Source: Cloeon dipterum
Taxonomy: Eukaryota > Arthropoda > Insecta > Ephemeroptera > Baetidae
Length of the DNA: 64,000 nt
Assembly: GCF_949628265.1 (NCBI RefSeq)
Contig: NC_088788.1
Coordinates: forward strand, 9,114,001 to 9,178,000
Direction of reading: 5' to 3'
Below the pieces are notes generated by a model. That model was not told the origin of the DNA, ran no database searches, and saw only the letters and a program-made list of their open reading frames with translations. Below, in pieces: positions 52,798 to 64,000 of this stretch. Numbering within the stretch: the stretch's first letter is position 1; every line of letters starts with the position of its first letter. Made by a program: the position numbers and the translations under genes.

Positions 52798-55700
52798 CTA
52801 TTGCTTCCTGAACTGCTTCAGGATCGGGTAGATTGAGTCAAAGGCCTCGTAGATTTCCTGCCGCACCTTCGCGCCTAAAACACAAATTTGAACTGGTGTT
52901 AGAGGACCGGAAGAAAATATTGCTGCTTGTCAGGCAGGTAAATTTACAAACAAGGTTGCATTTGATTACCACCCAGTGTTTTTCACTCAATTTTTGCCAT
53001 TTGTAGCGCAAGAAATGAATTTAATCCATTTTCCCCTGAGAAAATCTAAAAATTGCGGTCGGAGTGGTCAAAATTTCCTCTCCCGTGTAGATTTATTTCT
53101 TTTAAATTGCCATTTTTGCTGCCTAAATTTCTCCAAAAATTTCTCTCTGGCAATTTTTCAAGTTGAGGTCACGTGCAAATAATTAGAAAATTATAGAAAA
53201 CTGAGATGCAAACATTGCCGGCAAGAAAATGATAAAAATTGACAAAAACCAGTTTTTACCACTGCATTTTGCAACACTGTTTACAAAAGACTCGATACTG
53301 GATACTACACGATTCCAATCATTTAATTGGCCAAAACACTTAAACATCAAACCCTCAGTTTCCGAGGGGAGTTGGAATCAATATTTAACATAAGAGTGTA
53401 CTTGTCACTCAACAATTTTGAGGCGGTGGCTGATTGGATTAGCAATCACAATTTCTAGTTAGAAGTGACTCTACAATGGCCATTTCCTCAAAGAGGCAGT
53501 AAAATTGTAAAAATCAGGGCAATAAAACAGACAAAATCCCGGAAATTTAGACACTGGAACAGAGAAGGACTAGAAATTCCAACTTGCAATCCAATGTATA
53601 GCTAGAAACAATTAGGAATTGAATATTCCTGCCTGAAGATAAAGGAAAACGTTAAATAGAACAATGGGACTCATGGAAAATTCATAAAAGATATAAAAGC
53701 TTTGATTAAATGTGAAATTGAATTAAATGTGATAAGAACACTTTGACACTGTGCCAAGCCGCCAAAGCAAAGACTAGCAATGAACCTGTGATTTAATTAT
53801 TGTATATGTCTGTTGCTGTACACTCGTGGTGTCTAATAAATATTTCATTCATATATGTGAAATTTACCTGTAAGGACGACTTTTCCAGAAACGAAGATGA
53901 GCAGCACAATTCTAGGTTTGACCATTCGGTAAATAAGACCAGGAAAGAGCTCAGGTTCGTAGCTGAAATAATATAAATTTAATTAGAATAGTTACATATT
54001 AGATTTCCTTAGATTTAGTACCTGCTGAACTGGGCGTGTTTTAGAACAAGTCCCTCTAGCCTGATGGGAAACTTGACATCACAGCTGCCCACCATGTTTT
54101 GAATTTTGAAGTCCAAGAATTTGGCCTGAAATAAAATTAGTTTTTTTAGCAATTTTGCAGACAAGTTTATATTTTTAAATACATTTTGTAGAGTTGTTTT
54201 TTAGATTCTATTTTTACTGGTGATTGTATTTAATTTGCGGCTCTCAAAGAAGCACAAGAAAAGTGAAGGCTCAGTTTTAGGTGTGGCTTTCAAGATGTGA
54301 ATTGTGCACAGTTAGTGGTAGATATTGAGCATATCAGGGTGCATCCTGAGCACCCTTAGAGCTTCCAAAGGATCAAATTCCATAATTCCAAACATTCTAA
54401 AAGCTCTTAACTCAGCCGTTTCAATGAAGTGCAGATCTTCCAGATCAAACCAATTCAGACTCCTTCAGGCGTCAATTAAGTGGCTACATATACTAATTAA
54501 TTAACATTTCACGATAATTAAGCCATTTTTGGGGCATTTGAACTAAAAAAATTACTCAAATTCGGAGAGATAAAAAATTGCAAATAAAAAAATTGTTGGC
54601 AGTCAAATTTGGCATCTTTGGGCAAAACTTTTGACGTTCTAGTTTCATTAGAGCTCGAGATATTTTCCATTTCGTCAGCTCTAAGAGGTTGATTTACCCA
54701 GATTTTCCTTGATCTCTCACATTTTACGGATTTTACCAATACTAGGTTATCCCAAGACATTTATAGGTTCCTTAACTCTTTAAAAAATCATTTAAATGAA
54801 GAAAAATTCCCACAGTATCAAATCGTTTGTGGAAACACCTGTATGCAGTTTTTTTTTTTAATTCACTTCTGTAACTTACGGTGAATCCCAGTTTTTGGAC
54901 AATACGCGCGTACTTCCTAGCCGCTAGTCTGGAGTCGTCCTCGCTCTTGGCGCCGGTGCAAACCATCTTGCCCGAGCTGAAGATGAGCGCCGTGGTCCTG
55001 GGCTCGCGGATCCGCATAATGACGGCGGCGAAACGCTTTGGGTTGTACTCAGCGTTTCTCGCCTGCAGAGCTATCTTCTTCAGGTCCAGCTTGCAGCCAA
55101 GGTTGACCGTGGAGACGATGTTCTGCAGCTGAGGAAGGATGCCAGGGTCGTTCGACGAAGGGGTCATCGGGGTCATGGGGCCCGGCGTCGAAGGACCCAT
55201 AGAGTTTTGCTGCGCCACAGACTGGTTTGACGCCGGCACCATCGGCGACATCAGGTTTTGCTGCAAAAAAGGGAAAAATGAGTGGAATTTCATGATTTGA
55301 CTGCAAAAGTTAATAAGAAAAAATCAACAGAACAGCGAATTTTGAATGTAGATAGGTAACATGTACTGAGGTCAAATAGGTATTTAAAAAAATATTTAAA
55401 GCATTTTCAATGGCAAAATTGAAAGAAACAATTATAAATAAATGTACATTATGCAAGTTACTGGAATTCAAGATGATTTTCACGCTAAAAAATTAAAATA
55501 TTTATGCAAAAAACACGCGGGAAAAAATAATAATAGTAATACAAAATCATGTCCGGAGACCTCCCAAAAAAACATAAACAAACCCCTATCTGATCGACTT
55601 TAGCTCCAAATTTTCGGCTTTAAAATTCGGATCATAATCTGCCAGACCAAAAATTCGCAAATTGCAAGTTCTCACTGGAGTCTGCGGCTGCATGAGGCTC

Positions 55701-55888
55701 TGGGGAGGCTGGAAAGCGGACGCATAGCTGTGCATGGAGCGCTGCGGCGTGGTGGCCATCAGTGGCGGCGGCTGCTGCTGTTGTTGCTGCTGCGCCATCG
55801 GCAGGATCTGCTGGTCCTCCTCGGGCTGGTGCAGCGGCGTCCCGATGCTCGGGATGCTGAAGCCCGGACTCGGCAGCATTTGGTCCAT
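52798..55888 (-). CDS. Tbp: TATA-box-binding protein
   Basis: Complete five-exon gene on the minus strand, 289 residues: 55888-55676, 55260-54880, 54125-54022, 53962-53868 and 52874-52798 (TAG); all junctions are in phase. The variable N-terminus has a seven-Gln run (33-39) and Pro/Met/Thr-rich blocks ([11 protein letters not shown]), common in animal TBPs. The conserved core starts near residue 111 ([20 protein letters not shown]) and contains both direct repeats of the saddle: [20 protein letters not shown] and [20 protein letters not shown] in the first, [20 protein letters not shown] and [18 protein letters not shown] in the second, ending LKQFRKQ. It is almost identical to vertebrate TBP cores from memory. 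It binds the TATA-box minor groove and nucleates TFIID and other initiation complexes in the nucleus. No key residue appears missing. Confidence 0.97.
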
Positions 55889-56230
55889 GGTCTCGGTTTT
55901 CTGTTATCGAATGTTGTGTGTGAGAGCGAGGCACGCCCACCGCCAGTCGCCTTTGTCGGCGATTTGCGGCTCCGATTCACTAAAGCTGGCGCCAAAAAGT
56001 CGCCGAAAGACCCTCCGCAGTGTCTGCCGCCGACGCGTGGGGCAATCTTCGCTGGAAATGTGTCGCCAGGCAAAAAATCTTTAAGTACGGGAGATGGGAG
56101 CGATCGTCCAACATCCAACAACCAAATCCAAAATATTCTAGCCGATTGCAGCGCCGCGATGGTTTGTGCTCGCTCACGGAACCATAAACGTTGAAACTTA
56201 CTTAACAGCGCGGGAAGGGAAATCGAGATA
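55889..56230 (-). promoter_or_regulatory. Putative TBP promoter and 5' UTR
   Basis: This GC-richer stretch lies directly upstream of the TBP ATG at 55888. Open frames on both strands have no family resemblance. No clear TATA element is seen; an untranslated first exon is possible. Confidence 0.4.
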
Positions 56231-56358
56231 GACGCATGCCATCCATACTAATATGAATATTAATTTGTTAGAAACACCCTAAAAGTATAGTGTATCAAGC
56301 AAAGTGTAGCGCCAGCACACTTCCTATCCGCTTGTAGGGATTGCACTGTTAAAAAATG

Positions 56359-56418
56359 TCAATATCGATAATCGATATTGATATATTTTAGATATCAAAA
56401 TTTTGAAAATTTTGATAT
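56359..56418. repeat. Two adjacent near-perfect AT-rich palindromes
   Basis: 56359-56381 is a 23-bp palindrome broken only at its centre (TCAATATCGATAATCGATAT...), and 56392-56418 is a perfect 27-bp palindrome around a single G (arms ATATCAAAATTTT). Related GATAT words continue to about 56460. It may be the remains of a foldback element. Confidence 0.7.
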
Positions 56419-56582
56419 ATCATCGAAAAAATATCAGCTTCTGATGTATCAATGTTGATATTTCCAGATGAGCAAAAATGGCTGCCGGAGGAACCGATAC
56501 CGGTTATGGACATTTTATAGGCTTAAATACCCGACTATTTTAGTATTTTTGACCGATTTTTTTATAAATATCGGTTTATTGA

Positions 56583-57890
56583 CCAGTTGCATAAAACCTT
56601 AGTGTTTGAAGCCGCCAACAGATGGCGCAACCACAGACTTGCTAAAAAATTTAGTTTTAAGCGGTTTTAAGGCATTAAATATCCACTGTAGAGTGTATTT
56701 CAAGAACAAGACCGAAAAATAATACCGGATTTCCGGTATTGTTCTTGTTTTGCCGGATTTTTTTCAAAATTCAATACCAGAACAATACCAAACAATACTG
56801 GAAAATGCAGTACAAGAATATTGTTTTTTCCTGAATTCTTTATGGTGGTAGAGAAATTTTCATAGAAAAATTCTTCTAATTTTTAAAAATCCCTATTTTT
56901 GGTCGTGTAAATTTTTTATTTTCAATAAAAATTGCAGAAACATCTGCAAAAAAGTTTTTGCAATGCAGTTGGTTTTTTTTCCGAAAAAATGCGTGTTTTT
57001 GCGAACCCTGCACTGGTTATACCAAGAGACCGAAAATTAAATCTCTCATTGCAATATTCCAAAATTTCTGACTATTTTGGCACAAAATATGTATACGACT
57101 CTTTCGGGGTAAAATTCGGAAAAATGCGGACAAAAACAAAACTAGGTGTTTTCCAGCTGTTAATTTTTGCGTAAAAAACCAGTGTTGCAGTTTTATTTTT
57201 GCGTATTGCAAATTTGGCGAACCCCGATAGCTTTCTTTCCTCCTCGAGTTGACAAAGTGAGAATCTTTAGGCTTTTAATGCTGCTCTTTGCCATTGCTGC
57301 CGATAAAACTGTCCCTCGTCCCGCTGAAGATTGTCCCTGTCCCGTCCCACCCCTGTCTTGAAATAAACAATTCAACCCGCGTCCCTCAGGGACGGGACGG
57401 GAATCCTGTAATCCCTGTCCCTGGTCCCCTCTCTAGTTTCAGTTTTAAAATATATTTAATCAAGCAAAACGACAATTTTATTAAAATGCCAAAGTAAGAT
57501 TTGATAATATAAAACTTAAAAAAGATGCCTTCCAGTAAAATCCCAAAAACCAGAATTTTTTCAAAAAAAAAAAAAAAATACCGAAACAAGATTTTTTTGT
57601 CAGAAAAGCAATACCAAAACAAGAAGGTTTGAAAAACAATACAAGACAAGAAAATTTTAAATATTCCTTTCAGAAACAATACCGGAACAATACCAGTTTC
57701 GGCAAGAAAAGTTCCAGACAATACCAAAATTTGGTCTTGAAATACACTCTAATCCACTGCGATTTCAGACTCAATCTAGCTATTTTACATTCTTAAGTTA
57801 ATTTGCTTTTTTACGTGGCCCAAAAAGCGGTTCAGCCATTCGCCGTAGAAACGTTGGAATTTTTTTATTTCAAGAAATAGTAGCACGTTA
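56583..57890 (+). mobile_element. Foldback element, copy 1, interrupted and truncated
   Basis: 56583-56688 and 57760-57890 together match the left arm and loop of the intact element at 59199-59602, beginning CCAGTTGCATAAA. The copy is split by the transposon at 56689-57751, and its right arm is missing beyond about 57890. Confidence 0.75.
56689..57751. mobile_element. Nested hAT-like transposon (1063 bp, non-autonomous)
   Basis: 17-bp terminal inverted repeats TAGAGTGTATTTCAAGA are perfect and are flanked by perfect 8-bp target duplications ATCCACTG (56681-56688, 57752-57759). The TAGAG terminus fits the hAT YARNG rule. The interior has many AATACCGG/ACAATACC words and a block of GTCCCTGTCCC and GGGACGGGAC repeats, but no transposase frame. 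It inserted into the older foldback element. Confidence 0.9.
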
Positions 57891-58744
57891 AAGCACAAAA
57901 TTGAAGCTGATTTTTTATTGTTTTGATACTGCTGGGAATTACTCGCTCATCGAGTTGGACGCAGCGCTGCTCGGAAACGCTCCAGAAGGAATCGTTCATC
58001 ATTCACCATTGGCAAAGAGCAGGGCCAGCAGATAAATTTTTCTTCTTTTTGTAATCATTAATCATTTACCTCTTTCTCGCTCATTTTTGTGAATTTGAAA
58101 AGGCACGTTCTGTGGAATTCCAGCAGGTAATCGTTGCATCTGATAATTAAGGCATTCTTGCGGCCGGCTTTGTCACAATAAAAGCATAAAGAGGGTAGCA
58201 TCTCTGGCATTCGAAGGTCATCAAAATTCAGCGCTGTTCCCTAGGTGTTTTTATGGAATCCTCGTCACTTCTATATAACCAGCTCTTTAGAAATTCCACC
58301 AGTGATTGGGCTTGCGTCAATGGGAAAACTAATTTGGCTATTTTCCAATCAACTGGGCAGTATTTAGGGTCGCCTCCACGCGACTTATTCTTTTTTAACC
58401 CCATGACGACATCCTATTAGGACATACGGATGTAATAGAAATAAAATAATTGTGCCGTTTAGCTTTTGATAATGAGTTTAGCAGAAGTTTGACGAGAAGG
58501 CAAGGATTCGCACACAATAAAGATGTGCTTGCTTCACAGTCTTTATATCTCCTTTATTTGGACATGTTTTGGTCGGATGACTTCAATTTTGAAAATCTGG
58601 GCTCAAGAAAAAATTAGGGCCAGTGAATGAAAAATTCACATCTTTTTACTTCACACGACCAAGGATTCAATCATTTTTATTGATTAGTTTGCTCAAGGGT
58701 TTAAAGGTAAAATGCGGCACGCTATTGTAGCATTAAAGCTGCGG
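57891..58744. other. Non-coding stretch
   Basis: No gene seen. It is probably the 3' UTR and downstream region of the candidate minus-strand gene whose stop is at 58745, plus repeat remnants. Confidence 0.35.
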
Positions 58745-59867
58745 TTAAGCTCTCGGCTGGGTGCTGGGTCCCTGGATTCTGCAAACCGTGTAGCCCGAAG
58801 AGTCGATATGCCTATAGGAACAGCACGGAAAATAGGGTTTTAATTTGTTTTTTGAGCAGCTGGAATATTTTTGCAAAGGAAAATAAAACCGAAAAGAGAC
58901 TTTTGGTTTAATGTTACTCTCGCTCTGTTTCGAGGGATTGGCGGTCATTTGAAGTTTTTAATCAATCATTGTTCGCAGGAATATGCGATGGATACTTGAA
59001 GAGCACCAAAATAACTCAATATTATCAAACGGAAATGAATATTAAAACCTACCAGTTTGGTCAGTCTGTTGTCATTCTCCTATTAGGACTGTGTATTAGT
59101 TCACCGTCTGGTCGGTGGGGGTGAGCGTGGGGGTGGAGGTGGCGGTGGCCAAATGCCCCTGTGGAAATCTCAGGCTTAAAAATTATGTTTTTTTCCAATT
59201 CACCAGTTGCATAAACCCTAAGTGTTCGAAGCTGCCAACAGATGGCGCTACCGTAGACTTTCGCTTTTAAGCCACTTCCGCTGCGATTTCAGACTCAATC
59301 TAGCTACTATGTATTCTTCAATTAATTTGCTTTTTACATGCTGATAACCAAAACCGGTTCAGCCATTCGCCGCGGAAATGTTGGAAAAGATTTTTTATTT
59401 CAAAAAATATTATTTCACGATTCAACGGTGATTGGTTGAACCGATTTTGGTTTTCAGAACATCAAAAGAAAGCATATTTAATTAAGAATGCACAGCAGCT
59501 AGATTGAGTCTGAAATCGCAGCGGAAGTGCCTCAAAAGCGAAAGTCTACGGTGCCGCCATCTCTTGACGGCTTCGAACACTTAGGGTTTATGCAACTGGT
59601 GAATTTGTGCGGAACAAAACGAAGACTTTTCTGTCGGTAAAATTCCAAATTTCTAATTTGACATGGAAATTATTTTAATATTTTTTGGTAATTCTGGAGC
59701 ATCTTCAAATAAATAAAAAAAAAATCCCAAGAGTCCAGTCCCCATAGTGTTTCTTTCAATTCAATTCATTTATTTGACTTGAATTGAATTGGAGGGGAAA
59801 AGGTAAAATGCATGCTTACGTTATATCAGCCATTGGCGCCATTGGGAGCATATGTTGCTCGTGGGAC
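58745..59867 (-). CDS. Candidate terminal exons of a minus-strand gene entering from the right
   Basis: Two exons fit. 59867-59820 has an excellent acceptor (TTTTTCTATTTTTAG|G) and donor (AC|GTAAGC), 48 nt, encoding SHEQHMLPMAPMADI. 58811-58745 has acceptor CCTATAG|G and a TAA stop, encoding HIDSSGYTVCRIQGPSTQPRA. The phases agree (AC + G = Thr). A third possible terminal exon, 59158 to about 59102, is phase-compatible as a Pro-rich tail, or reads GHLATATSTPTLTPTDQTVN in another phase. This pattern suggests alternative 3' ends. I do not recognise the protein, and no upstream exon is identified in 59868-64000. The foldback element at 59199 would lie in the intron. Confidence 0.4.
59199..59602. 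mobile_element. Foldback/MITE element, intact copy
   Basis: This 404-bp element has arms of about 185 bp that are reverse complements with scattered differences. The ends are TTCACCAGTTGCATAAACCC and its complement. The arms meet around a short centre near 59400. No ORF is present. A target duplication could not be defined because the flanking TTCA/TGAA is itself part of the inverted repeat. Confidence 0.85.
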
Positions 59868-60567
59868 CTAAAAATAGAAAAAATAAACAAAATGAATCTC
59901 TGAACTCTCTGCTCGTTGAAGAATAAGTTTATTGTTAAATAATTTGTCTGTAGGGCTGTGAAAATAAGAAGGGAAATGATGGACCATTTTTACTGTTCAT
60001 AGACGGTTTTAGACTTTATTTAATTCCAATTAAAACGTTGCATTTTCCCGATGTTATCACTCGCAGAAAAATTTTTCACTGTATCAAAATGCTGCTCTCA
60101 AATTGATAATGAACTTTAAGTCTCACAGTGAGTACGAGAAGCGACCGATCGCTTTTTATACTCACTGCTGTGATGACTAAATCGCTCGCTCGCTTTTCAG
60201 TCTCAATCTAACAATAAGAGCGAGCGCACATCTCTTTTATGTACTCACATATTGAATTGAATTTATTGTAAATGTCATTTTTTACAATCAGCAATGCTGG
60301 AAAAAAGGACGAAAATGTAAAAAAAATCACGATTGTAAATATAGAAATTGTTCTGGATCATTTATCCTTTACTGGGATAGACGCAATAAAAAGTTCTTCC
60401 AAATGTTCACTCAAACAACTTAATTTTGTGCATGCCACGCATTTAAATAAATATTATGAATATTTTGTGGGGGTGCATTTTTTGCGTTTTAAAGTAGATG
60501 CATTTAGATAAAATAGCAGTTATATTCTTCTGGCTGCGAGAAATTTAAATTAAAACCACCCAACTAT

Positions 60568-61195
60568 TTTCTTGACCGCCGAGAAGAGTTAATTCTAGAA
60601 AGGATATTGAACTGTGAAATGCAACATTTTACAAATAACTTGAATTATTGGTTGAATTGTACAGATTAAATCTTCCATAACTATAGTAAAGAAAATTGAC
60701 ATTCGTTATCAACAATAATTTATGATATTTAAATTAATGACGAATTCAAAATTTTAACTTTAGATATTCACCCTGAGACTGGGTTCAAATAATTTGTGTT
60801 AAACACACGCGCGCTGAAGACGGCCTTCTTTACGGCTTTACTAAACTAAGCAGAAAATGTGTGCAACAACTGCAAATTAATTAAAAAAAATCTTCAGTAT
60901 ATACAATTAAATAGAAACGAATAAATATAAATGCTCTGCAAAAATGAGGTCGATAATATAATTACCTGTATAAAGAGTCGAGGGAGAGACGTTTCATCGT
61001 GTGTGTGCTCGACCGCTGCTGGGCACTTATTGAAAGTGCCCCTGCCCACGATACCAGCTATATACCTGCTGCAGCAATCAGAGTAGGGTTAGGTTAGGGG
61101 TGCGCCGCATAGCCGAGAGAGGGGGAAAATTCCCGTCTGTGAAAATGGCAGTGTCCAGTAGGTTGTATGCTCTTCTCGGCGGTTCCCATTATTCT
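60568..61195 (+). repeat. Tandem ~630-bp repeat unit, copy 1
   Basis: This is highly similar to 61656-62284 in the same orientation (for example GAGTTAATTCTAGAAAGGAT and CTTTACTAAACTAAGCAGAA). The unit has terminal inverted repeats ACCGCCGAGAAGAG (60575-60588) and its complement (61170-61183). The interior contains a small hairpin GGGCACTT...AAGTGCCC and the string GGTTAGGTTAGGGG. No protein was identified. Confidence 0.8.
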
Positions 61196-61392
61196 AAAAA
61201 TGACTAACATATACATTTTATACAGCAGCAGTGCAGATTTAAAGATCGTCTTTGACAAATTTTCTAAGCACACCAAACGATTCTTGAGGTTCGAATTAGG
61301 TGAAGTGGACCTTTTTTCCGACCAAAAAGTTGAACTTGACGTGCGTAGCACAAGAACCTTTTATCCCGCCAAAAAATGCGATCCTATATATG

Positions 61393-61640
61393 TGAGAAGA
61401 GCGCATGCGTCACAGCTGGTTTGAGCACTTGCAGAGCGACCGTGCCTGTACGAATGACTTCTTTGTCAGATCCAGCCAGCTCTGACGCATGCGCACTTCT
61501 TGCATTCATATTGTTTTGGCGGGAAAAAAGTTCGCGCTTACGTGTTGGTCAGAAAAAATATCTACTTTACCTAATTCGACCCTCAAGAATCGATTGGTGT
61601 GCTCAGAAACTTCGTCAAAGACGGTCTTTAAACTAAAAAT
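61393..61640 (+). repeat. Dispersed repeat with hairpin end, copy 2
   Basis: This matches 1-245: GAGCGCATGCGTCA and TGACGCATGCGCAC arms, then ATATTGTTTTGGCGGGAAAA and AAGAATCGATTGGTGTGCTC. It lies exactly between the two tandem ~630-bp units. Confidence 0.75.
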
Positions 61641-61655
61641 TTATTGACTGTGAGG

Positions 61656-62284
61656 TTTTCTTGACTGTGAGTTAATTCTAGAAAGGATATTGAACTGTGA
61701 AATGCAAAATTTTACAATTAACTTGAATAGGTTGAATTGTACAGATTAAATTTGACATTCGTTATCAACAATAATTTATGATAAATGAATAAATGACGAA
61801 CTAAAAGTTTTAACTTTAGATATTCACCCTGAGACTGGGTTCAAATAATTTGTGTTAAACACACGCACGCTGAAGGCGGCCTTCTTTACGGCTTTACTAA
61901 ACTAAGCAGAAAATGTGTGCAACAAAACTGCAAATTAATTAAAAAATTCTTCAGTATATACAATTAAATAGAAATGAATAAATATGTATAAATGCTCTGC
62001 AAAAATGAGGTCGATAATATAATTACCTCCTTAAGCGTTGGATAGAGTTGAGGACGAAATGTTTCGTCCTGTGTGCTCGACTGATGGTGTGGAAGTGGGC
62101 ACAAATTGAAAGTGACCCTGACCACGACACCTCCTATATACCTGCTGCAACAATCAGAGTAGGGTGGGTTTAGGGAGAATAGAGCAGTAGCCGTGAGAGG
62201 GGTAAAAATTCCTGTCTTTAAAAATGGCGGTGTCCAGTTGGTTGCATAAAATATTATGCTCTTCTCGGCGGTCCCCATTATTTT
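61656..62284 (+). repeat. Tandem ~630-bp repeat unit, copy 2
   Basis: This is the second unit of the pair. Its right terminus CTCTTCTCGGCGGT is intact, while the left terminal repeat has decayed (CTTGACTGTGAG). Small indels separate it from copy 1. Confidence 0.8.
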
Positions 62285-64000
62285 AGCGTAAAAGTTTTTC
62301 CTAAAAAATTATAACTTTAACAAATCCCTGCCAGGATAAGAGCTGTATTAATTAATAAGTTTTCGTTTAATTTAACATGGATGTCGGAATGGTTAGCAAT
62401 ACCGACTGTTGATTATTATTTTTATGAGAAAAATGATGACCGGATAACGAAAAGAGTTCGAATCATCCATTTTTTAGCTTTAAAAAACATGGTCAACGCC
62501 TTGATGCATTGTATGTGGTCGCGAAGGTTTCAGGCCGCACACAACCGCTTTCTAAAATTCCACACCCCTTCGTTTTTGTCCATTAGAAGAAAAAATAAAC
62601 TCACAGAAAAAAAATCAATGCATATTTTTGATATATTTTTCATGAATATCAATTTTCAGGTTGTTATCGTGCCCAAGTGGACATCTAAAGTGGAAACCTT
62701 GTGCGACTGGACGTCCGCTAGGAAGCAGAACCAAGTAAAAAGGATTTCACAACTCCAGCAGTGTACCACTGCAGAGTTTGACAAGAGATTTTTTATCAGA
62801 GCAAAACATTAAAAAGAAATATGCGCCACCTCGATCCGAAAAAAGGTAAGAGCTATCAATTTCAGGAAAATCTATAAAAGTAGTATTTATAGGCTGGTCC
62901 TTTTCTGGACGATTGCGAACTTCCTCTAATGAGGATCTTTGTTTGAACGGAGGTCCCAACTTTTTTACGCATCAAATTTTTTACCTCGGATTTTTTAACT
63001 GTTAATATTTTTTATCGAGTTGCGGAGAGGAAAAAATTTTGAAAGATGAATTATATAAAATCCAACAAGATACAGTCCCAATCGGTCGGGAAACTTTTTG
63101 GCCTATTAATTAATGACCTGAGAGGTTCCATGACGAGGCATGCACCCCTAAGTTGCTGAACTTCAACCCCCAAGAAAAAAAAACAAAAAATGTAGCATCT
63201 TACAGTTAGGGGTGGAGGGTAAACACCCCTAAACCTTTCAGCTGGTCAGGGAAGGTCGAGACGAGTCCAACGGTGGGTAGTTTTTTCAATTCTGATGGTT
63301 AGAACCCGAGATTTGAGATGTGTAAAAATGTCAATATTTGAAAAATTTATATTTTCTTTTCGCGCGCCGCTATTTCTTGAGAAGTTTGAAACCAAAACAA
63401 AATGTAAGCACACCACTGGAAAGCTCGTTTATTTTTCTAGGTAATCATATGCATAACATGTGGGTTACATATCAAATTTCGACGTAAATTACCCTTGCCT
63501 ACTACCCCTAAACCGAATTTCGTCCCTCATCTACCCTGAAATTTTAATCAAGCCTAAAAAAATTCACCAGCTCTAATATTTTTCCACACATTAATATTTT
63601 AGTTTAATTATGTATGTGAATTTTGTTCTTTGTATAAATAAACGAACTTGTTTTCAATAAGCGAAGTATTTCATGAATGAAATATTTTCTGCCCCTCGCT
63701 GGGTGGCAAGGCAACAAAAGTTACAATAGGTAGCAAGAAAAATTCAAGCAAAACATGGGTTTTTCTCACTGTCATTCCCTCTGCAAAAGGTCTATCGTGC
63801 GTGATAGACAGCAATAACAGATAAAGAAAAAAGGGGTGAAAATCCGAGGTTTAGGGGGTGTATACATTGCTACCAATATATCAATCACCCTTAAACACAA
63901 AACTAGCTAATCCCAAAGTGGTCGTAAATCAAATTTAATTTCTGTCATCCTCATACCGATTTAACGCGAGTACGCTACTGAGTCGAAAAGCTTTTGTTAT
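62285..64000. other. Non-coding or unresolved right edge
   Basis: An open frame at 62381-62812 (+, 143 codons) includes a good acceptor (ATTTTCAG) before VVIVPKWTSKVETLCDWTSA, but no recognisable family. It may be an old transposon remnant or a lone exon. 63000-64000 is AT-rich with repeated ACCCCTAA-type words and no coding signal. Confidence 0.35.

Noticed and set aside
55586..56194. Plus-strand ORFs of 116-154 codons around the TBP start
   Set aside because: They are antisense of the TBP N-terminal exon and its GC-rich leader; leucine runs are the complement of the CAG run.
61120..61200. GGTTAGGTTAGGGG nearby suggested telomeric (TTAGG)n
   Set aside because: There are only two units and the string is not kept in the second tandem copy, so it is chance within the repeat.

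Overview
The window looks like animal, most probably insect, nuclear DNA. It is AT-rich, genes are split by introns with GT/AG ends, coding exons are clearly GC-richer than their surroundings, and several proteins match arthropod or general animal families. I cannot place the species. No rRNA, tRNA, CRISPR or bacterial-style operon was found.

Layout, left to right. 1-12993 is mostly non-coding with two hAT-type MITE copies, an (AT)n tract and one plausible first coding exon of a minus-strand gene (9498-9599). 12994-16677 (+) holds the 3' eight exons of a single-pass membrane protein with one LDL-receptor class A domain, resembling the LRP11/KIAA0319 group. 19799-36244 (+) is a fuseless locus. 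Six exons (27325-36244) make a full eight-TM protein, and a diverged duplicate of its first two exons lies upstream (19799-22659) with matching splice phases. 39315-43353 (+) is a complete nine-exon secreted GH13 maltase of 572 residues. 43393-44108 (-) is a two-exon gene for a coiled-coil protein I do not recognise, convergent with maltase and 39 bp away. 48867-51235 (+) is a three-exon acylphosphatase-like gene with a TATA box and a substituted catalytic arginine. 52798-55888 (-) is a complete five-exon TATA-binding protein gene of 289 residues. 56300-64000 is repeat-rich: palindromes, a transposon nested in a foldback element, a second foldback element, a tandem 630-bp duplication, and candidate terminal exons of a minus-strand gene entering from the right.

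The genes do not form one pathway; they are independent loci (synaptic membrane protein, sugar digestion, basal transcription). The strongest unusual points are the duplicated 5' module of fuseless, which could give two eight-TM isoforms from alternative promoters; the repeated WRGxW unit inside that protein; the acylphosphatase lacking its catalytic arginine; a four-copy MITE family with one perfect 8-bp target duplication; a perfect 44-bp inverted repeat in a fuseless intron; and a transposon-in-transposon nest. All exon models were read by eye from ORFs and splice signals, with no transcript support.
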